Source: Odontesthes bonariensis
Taxonomy: Eukaryota > Chordata > Actinopteri > Atheriniformes > Atherinopsidae
DNA: 64,000 nt
Assembly (NCBI RefSeq): GCF_027942865.1
Contig: NC_134519.1
Location: 18,175,248 to 18,239,247, forward strand
Direction of reading: 5' to 3'
A program made the position numbers and the translations under genes. The notes beneath the pieces are model-generated. The model had not been told where the DNA came from and made no database searches. It saw nothing but the letters and a program-made list of their open reading frames with translations. Numbering within the stretch: the first letter of the stretch is position 1; the number at the start of each line of letters is the position of its first letter. Shown here in pieces: positions 55,400-64,000 of this stretch.

Positions 55400-58300
55400 A
55401 ACGCTTATTCCCCGGTGCGACTTTCCATCTTTACAAGCGAGCTGGTGTGAGCAAACAAAAAAAAAAAATCTGGTTAAGAATTTTCCAGGTATGTTTCACT
55501 TTCTATCCCGTTCGAGTGCGTTTACGTGCAGACGAAACTGTCCGCCATCAAAGTGTTTTTATGGTCCATTATGTTTTAACGGAAAATAATGTATTTTCTA
55601 TCTTATTATCAAGCTTCAAAGCGATTTCACTATTTGCTGCATCTTTATCTAATATCTAATAACTAGAATACAATACATAAACTGATACCAGTGTGCAGAA
55701 ACGTAGGCCTACTTCCCCAAGTTATGTTCCCCAAAACATACAGAACAAAAGTGCTTTTTATTCATTTTTTTCAATAAGGCATTATTGATTTTTAATAACG
55801 TAAAAAAGTGGAGCTACAGGCATGGCAAGGTAATTTTATTTGTAGAGCACAATTCGTACACAAGGCAATTCAAAGTGCAGAACGATGGCATTATTGTGAG
55901 TCACTGTCCAGGTTTACCTGGGTTTAAGCAAATCTTGTTAGACAGGCACAAGGTGTTATAAGACTTTGATGAAGTCAACCAATAACCAAACAACCAATAT
56001 TTTTAATATTCAGTTCACCCAAAGACAGGGCAGTATTTGCTCACTGTCATTTAACATTCAGGATGTCAGACTCAAAGTTAGATCAACAACAGACACAAAC
56101 AGTGCAAACAGTCTTGGTCCACGTTTCAAGGTGAGACAACATGTGTCTGAAGTAAACTAGTCCTTAGTTCTTCTACCCATAATGAGAACTAGACAACTGC
56201 TATTTCCTCTTGGGCTTCTTGTCTCTTTTGTAAATTGTGTATTGGAACATCTATTTACCTCCAGTAGTATATCAAGAGATTGCGAAAAATCTTTGCATAA
56301 TCTTTTCTTATTGATTTTATTTATTAGATATGCAAAAAAAGCTCATTTCATTGTTTCCATGGTATTCAAGGCAAAATGAATGACAAAAACAAGTGGTATC
56401 AACAATTGATCAAACACATTTTTCTTCAGTGCATCACCTGAGCTTGTCTCTCCTTTCTGCAGCAATCCCTTTTTCTGGAGATGCATGTTTTTTGGTTTGG
56501 GTAAATTGTCTATGAGATTATGTAAATAGGGATTCAACATTTACAAGACACTAAAAATTATGTTTTTAAATGAATGTAGATGAGTATGAGGGAAAAGGCA
56601 TTGACTAAAATCAAAAGCTGAAAAGTTAATGTGTCAAATCTTCTGTTTTAATAACATGTTTCTAGTTAAATGTTTTCATGGAGAGTTTAGTGAAGGCCTG
56701 AATTGAGGCCTGAATATCAGCCCTGTTGAAGGTCTGTTTAAGTTCTGAGAATTTTCTAAGGTCTAACATGGCCATAACTAAATATCTGCTGGCCCAAACA
56801 CAGGTTGAAAGTGCACAACATCGTGGTACAAATACATGTAATTTACTGTGTAAAGAACAGGAAAATATGGATACATAATAACAATGATAATAATAAAAAA
56901 TGTATTGATTTAATCAGGCTAGTTTCTTTATTGCTGACTTCCTCTGTCTCTCTTTCTTCTTTCCTGCTCAAACAAAGTCTTAGCCAAGAGAAACACAACA
57001 GAGAGGCCAACCAGGCTCGGAAGACGGAGGGAAAATTCATGGAAGGAAGCGCTGGCAGCCAAGTGAGAATGGCTGAGGTGAAATCAGTTCTTCAACGTGC
57101 TAGCAACTTGGCCAGTTGGCCTTATGTCACTTAGAGAAGCTAAAAGCCATTCGCAGCTTTTAGGAGATAAGGTTTAAAATTGAGGTATCCAGGTACTTCC
57201 TAAATTCTATGTTAAAGATGCTTAAGTGAAGTTAAAGAGTGATGATGTTTTATGTTTTTATAGCCACTCTTTTAACCTGTAAGAGCACCAGCAGGGGTTT
57301 TAAAAGTCATTTTCTTGATTAAGAGAAATGTTGGTACATTAAGTGCTTTTACTCTCTCTTGTAATGGAAATCACCCATCATGCCCATTTTTATTGTCATG
57401 CCCTCAGATTTAGACATGGGGACAGGTTTCAGTTGCAAATTGGGGAAAATGCTTTAAGTGGGAGGTCTTCCAATCGGTATAAAATTGTCTCATTGACTAT
57501 CACAACATGTTTTTTTTTTGTTTTTTTAGGATGGTTACATGCAGAATCATGAAAGTTTGAAACTTGGATTTTGAGGTGCATGCATCTTCAAAGTGGAATT
57601 GATCATAGAATTTGGTCATCGTGGAGTACACTCTCTGATGTGAATCACATTCAGCAATGTGCTGAAAGCAATTTTTTCTGGGAAGGCAACCACATGAGAG
57701 ATAGGTCACAAAGTGCAAATACTACTGGCACTCTATTGGAACAACTAAATATGGCATAGTAACCTACTCTGAGCTCTCAGGACATTCATCTTTGTCTGGG
57801 CAGGCCAAAAAAATCAGAGCGGAAATAAAAAGAGTGAAAACACTTCTCTTCTTTATTTAGTAATAAATTTTAATAAATTTAAAAACCTTTGATTGATTTA
57901 TTATCAAAGTTCATCATTCTAAAAGGAAAGAAAAAGCACAATTCAAAGAAGTGAAATATAGTGTTTCCAATTTCCACTGATACTCATCCTCCTGTAACTA
58001 CACGAATCATAATTAGTAGAGCTTTATGACAATAATCGAGCGTTGCTTTAAAGTTGCGGCCACAAGGACTTGTGGGATGGAATTATCTCCCTTCTCTCGT
58101 AAAGGATGGTCTGGTGTATCCTATGCACAAAGAGATAGTTCAGGAAGCACTGGTGCTCCTTTTCTTAGCATTGAGAGAATTGGAACAGCTCTTACTTATC
58201 ATGGATGCTACGTAGATATTTTTGGGTCATTTCGCTCAGTTAGGAAGCTTCCTAAGCAAAATAGACTATTGGACTGGATCCCTGATTTTCTATGAAGACT

Positions 58301-59890
58301 AATTGGAGTACAACCAAACAGTAGCCTACTTCTAAAATAAAAGACATTAGCTCGTCTAGTTATTCAATACTTGATTCGAGACCTTTTGAGAAAGAAGTCC
58401 AAATATTGAATTTTCTCCTTTTCCATTCCGGCTCCCCTGAGCTTTTTAACCTACTTCTGTGCATGTTCAGACGGAGAAGACAAATATATGTGTCTATTTG
58501 TGTATGGCATTTGCTCCATAAGATTTGATGGCTATATGAGCAAAAAATGAATTTCCATGTTTTAAGTATGGATAAAGACATGAAATATAATAATAACAAT
58601 ATATAGTGACTGGGCAAAGAAGAAAAATCCCTCAACTTACATGCAAAATCTGCAATATTTAATCTTATGAACATTTCAAACCAAACCTAAATTGAATTTT
58701 GCAATACACAGATATTTTAAAGCCAAAAACCAGTTGATCATGAGGATATGCCAGTGTCATTGTGCATTGTCTCTTATTATAGACTTTGAAAAACAAACCC
58801 TGTAATGTTTGCTGAGTGGAAAAGCATGACACCATGTTTATTGCCTACTCAACACGTGGCACCATTGCCAAAACTGAATTGCAAGCAATAGCTGTGTCGA
58901 TTTCAAGTAGTGCCAAATATTTTGTAAAACAAGCGGTCTGGGATTCAATGAATCAAACGTTGCAGCTGAAACATAAGCAGCCTACTACAAATCAGACTCA
59001 GACCAGTGTTTTTGTCTTCACGGCAGTCAGTAGATCCATTTGAGCAGTGAATAGTGGTGATAAAGTGAGCTCATTGTTGTACTTGGCAAAGCTGGTGGTG
59101 AAATTAGAGGAGACTGGGGAGGTTTCCATGCATGCTGCACATAGCTGAGACTGATGAGATGATGCATTCTTGGCAAGACGATTTCTTGTGAACTACACTA
59201 AAGATTAGGTTGTTGGATTTAAAAGAACTCAAAGATACCATCTGTTTACTTTTCCCCAGATACTGATTTGGAGTTGCATTTCATAATCAATCAAAATTTG
59301 AAAGATTGTTCCCACTGGATGATTTAAGAATAAAAGTTAATAAAACCGCCTCTGTTGCAGCCCCATGTGAGTGTGTGCGTGACATTTGCAGCAGTAATCC
59401 AATCGCGCAGGCTATTTATTTACTGCATGTTCAAGTGACTGTGTTGACAGGGAAACTAGACCACCTATTACAATTCTCTCTGTTTTCACTGTCAGTACTG
59501 TCTTGTGGATTGATTTTACTTTTGGATTGTAGTTCACATAGTTTCTGTGAGTAGAAGAGAGGCCAAGAAAGAGGCCTAAAATTAAAGGTTGTCTTTCAAG
59601 TGCAGAGTAGGTGGCTGGGCATAGCGAGAGAGAAAGCTTGTCTCTCCGACACCCTTTGCTGGCACCTGTCACCCTTTTGTCATGAGGACACACTGCTCGT
59701 CCTTTGGCTGCAAAGTGTCAATTGGAGTAGGGGGTTGACTGAATTAACAGAGGCTGTGGAGGGTAGCGCAGCGTTAATGTTTGGGCGGTCCTTTCCCTGA
59801 GGAGGCGCTGTCATCTGCTGCTCTTGAGGCACTTCTTTTTAAGCTCCAAGAGGCCCTTTGTAGTTAAAGATAGGTAAAGCAAGGCTGTAG
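55400..59890. other. Gene-poor region upstream of wrnip1
   Basis: About 4.5 kb of AT-rich sequence without a supported exon. A short stretch near 55,825-55,885 (TTTTATTTGTAGAGCACAAT, AAGGCAATTCAAAGTGCAG) is a piece of a common fish interspersed repeat. An 89-codon frame at 58,026-58,295 has no motif that I recognise. The wrnip1 promoter should lie in the first few hundred bases above 55,311. Confidence 0.45.
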
Positions 59891-59897
59891 AGGAAGG

Positions 59898-60047
59898 ATG
59901 AGGGGTAAAATGAAAGCCATGGAGAATTTAGTCACAGTGGGGGACATCTGGCTAGTCAACAGCATGTGTCTGGTTGTTTCCTACCTCTGGCGCAGGCTGT
60001 ATGATTTACTCTACCGCAGGACGAGGCACGGAGCATCTGTCCATAAG
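59898..60047 (+). CDS. Candidate first coding exon of an unidentified gene (short membrane-helix N-terminus)
   Basis: An open frame follows an in-frame stop (59,871) and ends at a good donor (AAG, then GTACTT at 60,048). A second in-frame ATG at 59,919 has a strong initiation context (AAAGCCATGG). From that Met the peptide starts MENLVTVGDIWLVNSMCLVV and continues SYLWRRLYDLLYRRTRHG, a hydrophobic helix followed by a basic stretch. This looks like a membrane or mitochondrial-surface anchor. Possible following exons are the short AG-flanked pieces at 60,679 and 62,658. In tetrapods MYLK4 lies beside WRNIP1, so this could be the start of a mylk4-like gene running past the window edge, but no kinase exon is visible. 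Confidence 0.35.
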
Positions 60048-62300
60048 GTACTTATAAAGCTGTTTGACTCGTAGAAAAACTCAGTCATTAGCACAGGAAC
60101 ACTAACATTTGAAAAAAACAAAAACAAAACTAGAATATTAACCAAGTAGCAATGGCCGCAAATGTGTTTTTTAGTAAGTCATAAACATTTAAAATTTTCT
60201 CATGCTAATCTGCCATTGTAATCTTTTTCGTTTTAAGTCCTAATAAGAACATACACAACAAAAAAGCTCAAGTTGCTTAAGACTTTACTTGATCTGCAAA
60301 GACCTGCTTCAGATGCCCTCAGGATGCAAGCTAATGCTGAGGACATGCTGCTGCAAAAGCTTATGACAGGAAAGCTGTGGCTCAACCCACTATTAGAATA
60401 TAATCATTTTATGTGGGCTGAATATCACATATTCATCATCATTACGGGCCTGTTGCGAACAAGTTGCACTATATTGCAGAAAACAATTATTGGATTTAGA
60501 GTTCTGCTCTCTTTTCCCTTGAGACACTAAACTGTGTTATCCTTTCTTACCGGGCATTAAACAGAATGCCAAACTAATACTATAACTCCAACCAAAACCT
60601 GATAGCAGCTGGTAGAGTAGCAACATTTTATAACCTTAATAACCTTTAATAAACACTTAATCTCTCTCTCCTAACAGGAATGTCCCACAAGAAAAGCAAG
60701 TAATCATTTTACGAAGTGTTTATTGACACATATTTCTTTTACTCCTTTTATTTAGCGCTTTTATTTTCTCATGTTTCGATGTTTAGATTAGCAAAGCAAG
60801 CCACAATAGATAAAGAATACCTTTCTTGTTTATTGGGGATATTCCTTATATGCTATATGTCATACTTCCTCCTTCATACTCGTGGCCAAATCTTGTTTTA
60901 TTTTCCTACTACTAGGTCAGTTTTTGCTTGTTGTAAAAGTGAACTCGAGCAGCTCTGTTGCTAGACAAGGTTTAACAAAAAGCGCGGCTGAGCCGGATGA
61001 CAAAAACTAGAATGTGGAATCAAAAACATGAATAAGACTGTGAACAAAAAACAAAAGACTTGACATGGCATGGCATGGGAAAAAAAGCACTCATCTTAAT
61101 CGTGGCGTGGCATGAGGGGTGAAAAACAGAAAAAGGATAATAAAAGGGGAAACTGGGAACTAAATACTAAACTGGAGTGATTGGTGAATGAGTGCAGCTG
61201 GAGACAATGAAAAACAGGTGACGTGAGTGAAACTAATAACTTGGCATGGGAAGTGAGGGGAAAAACAATGGCAAGACTAAAACAAAACATGAACTCTAAA
61301 ACCAAGACATGACAACCTAAAACATGATAAAACATAAAACTAAAAACATGGGGAAAACCCCATGGCCGTGACAATGATCAACAGTAGGTGTTGTGCTGTG
61401 TTGCATCATCAAGTTTCAGACATTACTTATGATAGACCAATTTGGTAGCATGTTCTCCTCTTTAATCATAGTGCTGCAATCACTTTATCTTTGGACAACA
61501 AACAAGCTACCTTTATGGTTGTCATTACTTCAGTGCTTGCAAAAGTCATATCTCTCAGCTAAAAACACATATTAGCATTAATGAATATCAGTGTTATCAT
61601 ATCAGTTATATTACTGAATAGAAAAAACATGCAGTTTTCTGATAGGATCATTTTAAACTGAACTATATTATGTCTTTGGGTCTAATTCCTGAATATGCTG
61701 TTCTATCAAAAAAGCTCCCACCAAGTGGATGACTACTTTGTGCAGAAACTCTTAAACACTTATCTGCACAACCTGAATATGACGCAATGTTTTGTGCCGT
61801 TAATAACTTACTTTTCTGCTCACTCCTCTTATGTCATCCATCTAAATGTCACATTTAATCCAATTAGCTACCATGTGATGGATTATCCTCTCAGTAATGT
61901 GAATCTTTGCGAAACACGAGCTCAGTTGTTATGATGCCAGTATGTTATGGATAGGAGCAGAAAGGATAACGCATGAGATAAGAGTAAGTGGTGTCAATGA
62001 GAGTTGGGGCTCTGAATCTGCTGTGAAGGCACAGTGAACTCTAGTGGTAGGTCTCGACAAGCACAATGAGGTGTTTCTGGTTTTGCTGCCATCTAGTGGC
62101 TGCTGGAGTGTAACATCACATTGCATGAGCGCAATTGTGACATTAGTACCTATTCAACTTATAACTATTCAACCTTGAATGGTCTATTCAAGGAGAATTT
62201 TCTGCTAGAATTATTTTTCTAAAATCTGTAACTCTTTATATAAGGTACATTTCTTGGTTTAGACATTGCTTAAAGCTATTTGTCTCCATCAAAATTATTA
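60048..62300. other. AT-rich stretch with only weak exon candidates
   Basis: Apart from a short possible exon at 60,679-60,700 (strong acceptor TCTCTCTCCTAACAG, donor GTAATC) and a repeat-like A-rich segment near 61,000-61,375, nothing here is supported. Confidence 0.4.
60990..61375. repeat. A-rich repeat-like segment with CATGG words
   Basis: The segment carries many AAAACATGA/ACTAAAAACATGG words and ends CCATGGCCGTGACA. This style is typical of the terminal part of a common fish transposon-derived repeat. I see no terminal repeats or frame, so the family is unknown. Confidence 0.4.
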
Positions 62301-62302
62301 TC

Positions 62303-62475
62303 TGTGCCAGTTGGTCAAGTGGTAAAGAGCATGTCTCGTGCTGGCAATGCCCATAACAGTGACTGCTGGTTTGAGTCCTGATTGTGCCAATCTTTGCCTC
62401 ATCTCCTTCCCCCGGTCTCTCTCTTCACTAACCTGTCCATTAAAGGCAACAATGCCTGCAAAGAAAAATATGCCA
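62303..62475 (+). repeat. tRNA-derived SINE
   Basis: An A-box-like stretch (TTGGTCAAGTGGTAAAGAGC) and a B-box-like stretch (GGTTTGAGTCCTG) are spaced as in a tRNA. A pyrimidine-rich tail follows, with CTAACCTGTCCATTAAAGGC and AACAATGCC, as in a widespread percomorph SINE. It carries no gene and lies on the plus strand. Confidence 0.75.
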
Positions 62476-62479
62476 GATC

Positions 62480-64000
62480 CTCAGTTCCTCTTGTTCATCT
62501 CTGCTTAGGAGTATATTTATTTACAGGACTGTGTATACAACACTGCTTATAAATATACACACCGTGTAGTTATCTTTAATCACATGATTGTGTGTCTCAG
62601 AGACTAGCTGAAGCCCTTTCAGCCTCTCTTGTTTCCATTCCTCTCTTGGCATTTAGGAGATCCACACTGACATTTACTGTGGGAGATCCACAAGTATGTG
62701 ACTAAGCTTTCTTTGCATTCTGTCACTGATTTTAACACCCTTCGTGGCATCTTCAGCGTAAAGCACCTCTTACGTTTCCATATTGATAATAATAGTGCAC
62801 CTGGGAAAATCTCCCTCAGAAGCTCTGTGCTTGAGTTAAATGGAATTTAAGTACAAGTAAGATGACTTGAACTGCATGTAGACAAAACCTCAGCGGTATA
62901 TTTCCTAGAAACTAATCAGCACAGTGATCAGGTAAATGGGATTTAATTTGCCATTCTTATATGAAAAACTAAACACATACTTATAAACTATATGTTGTAG
63001 CAGTCACAGTGCCGTGTGGATTAAGAGTTTTTCAAACTTTGACAAAACCAACATTCCTGTGGGGGATGTTTACGTATGTGGATATAAACCAGATCTTCAT
63101 TTTCTTTCCACAAAGGAAAAAGAGACAGGACAATCGGAAAGTAAAGAAAAAAAAGCCACCTGAAAGTTTTAAGTGTTAAACTTAAAATATTGACTTTAAC
63201 TATTTCCTTTATAGCCTCTTTGTCCATTCTGGAGATCAACAGTTTTGATAGAAATATGCAGTATATAGCTGTGACTGATTATTTAATTTTAGTAAGAAGC
63301 AGATTGCTAATTTAAAACTAATTTATGAGGTTCGGTGTCATAACTTACCCCTATGGAATATTCTTTATTGTAAAAAATTGTCCAGTTTCAGAAAGCATCA
63401 ATGCGTATATTATGAACTTCACAATGTTTTGAAACTGTAGCATGCCTACATACCGTGTCGACTTTTAATATTGCGTGTGCATGTGTATGTGGAAAAGTAG
63501 TTTCTGATGGGACTTTAATACCTTATATAAACAAAACCAAGGATTCTGTCAAAGTGCAGCCACAAACTGCGTTCACATGCCAAAAGAAAACCTGAGATGC
63601 CGGGGAAAAAACTTCTCAGACATTAGCATGGGGAGTTATGTTTCATAGCTGCCGCACGAACTTAAGCCCAGAAGTTTCCAAGGGAAAGTATAGCCAGAGT
63701 TGGTGGGCAGGGCGATGTGTGAGTGGAGACGGCAGAGGTTACTGGACAGTAGCCACAAAGCACACGTCCCACTGTGCTCCCCAGGACATTGTGTTCTCTG
63801 TCAGAGTGGTGGCACTCCATTTTTAACAGCTGGCCCTGTCTCAGTGCCAGACAAATAGCCTAATACGGGTCATGTTGGTCACAAAATATGCTCTGCTAAT
63901 CCACAGATAGAGAAGAAAAAGAAAATGCCGCCTAAAGAATAAACACTATGTGCATTATGTGCAGACGGTGAAATTATTGTCATTGGTGGTCCTTTACTTT
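62480..64000. other. Window end, no supported gene
   Basis: AT-rich sequence. One AG-flanked piece at 62,658-62,692 followed by GTATGT could be a small exon but has no independent support. No RNA gene or full repeat is visible. Confidence 0.4.

Noticed and set aside
58026-58295. 89-codon plus-strand frame
   Set aside because: Full-length frame without splice context, recognisable domain or promoter. I cannot tell it from a transposon relic or chance.

Overview
The window is vertebrate nuclear DNA and almost certainly comes from a teleost fish. The genes are spliced, with GT-AG introns that are often only 80-400 bp long. The proteins match well-known vertebrate families, and the repeats (hAT DNA transposons, tRNA-derived SINEs, CR1/L2-like tails, many homopolymers and microsatellites) are of fish type. 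I rebuilt eight protein genes exon by exon by reading splice sites and checking phase. All eight give an uninterrupted frame of about the expected family length. Family assignments rest on remembered protein families, not on a database search.

Layout: (1) 1,525-10,758 (+), cAMP-dependent protein kinase catalytic subunit (prkacb-like), ten coding exons. (2) 13,292-14,642 (+), exosc4 (RRP41), three exons. (3) 15,782-19,068 (+), gpaa1, twelve coding exons, one intron with minor-spliceosome (U12) signals. (4) 28,706-20,696 (-), sharpin, nine exons, with a hAT transposon in intron 6. (5) 31,212-34,942 (+), an alanine-aminotransferase-like gene (gpt/gpt2-like), eleven exons, with altered active-site motifs. 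(6) 42,131-35,420 (-), dhx30, nineteen exons. (7) 43,733-45,583 (+), a cela3-type pancreatic elastase, eight exons. (8) 55,311-46,036 (-), wrnip1, seven exons, with large transposon-bearing introns. (9) 55.4-64.0 kb is gene-poor; its only possible coding piece is a first exon for a short membrane-helix peptide at 59,898-60,047 (+).

The genes do not form one pathway. exosc4, gpaa1 and sharpin are neighbours on human 8q24.3, where gpt also lies, so that block is ancestral. In the human map CYC1 lies between GPAA1 and SHARPIN, and it is absent here. Functionally the window covers PKA signalling, RNA decay, GPI-anchor attachment, linear ubiquitin signalling, amino-acid metabolism, mitochondrial ribosome assembly, digestion and replication-stress response.

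The most unusual points are these: the aminotransferase has lost the Tyr-containing PLP motif but keeps the Schiff-base lysine; the whole polypyrimidine tract of one sharpin exon is a (TTC)n microsatellite; a hAT element landed a few bases from the likely branch point of a wrnip1 exon; a 29-bp minisatellite has a three-unit higher-order pattern; there are two GC-AG introns and one U12-type intron. I found no clearly new multi-gene system.
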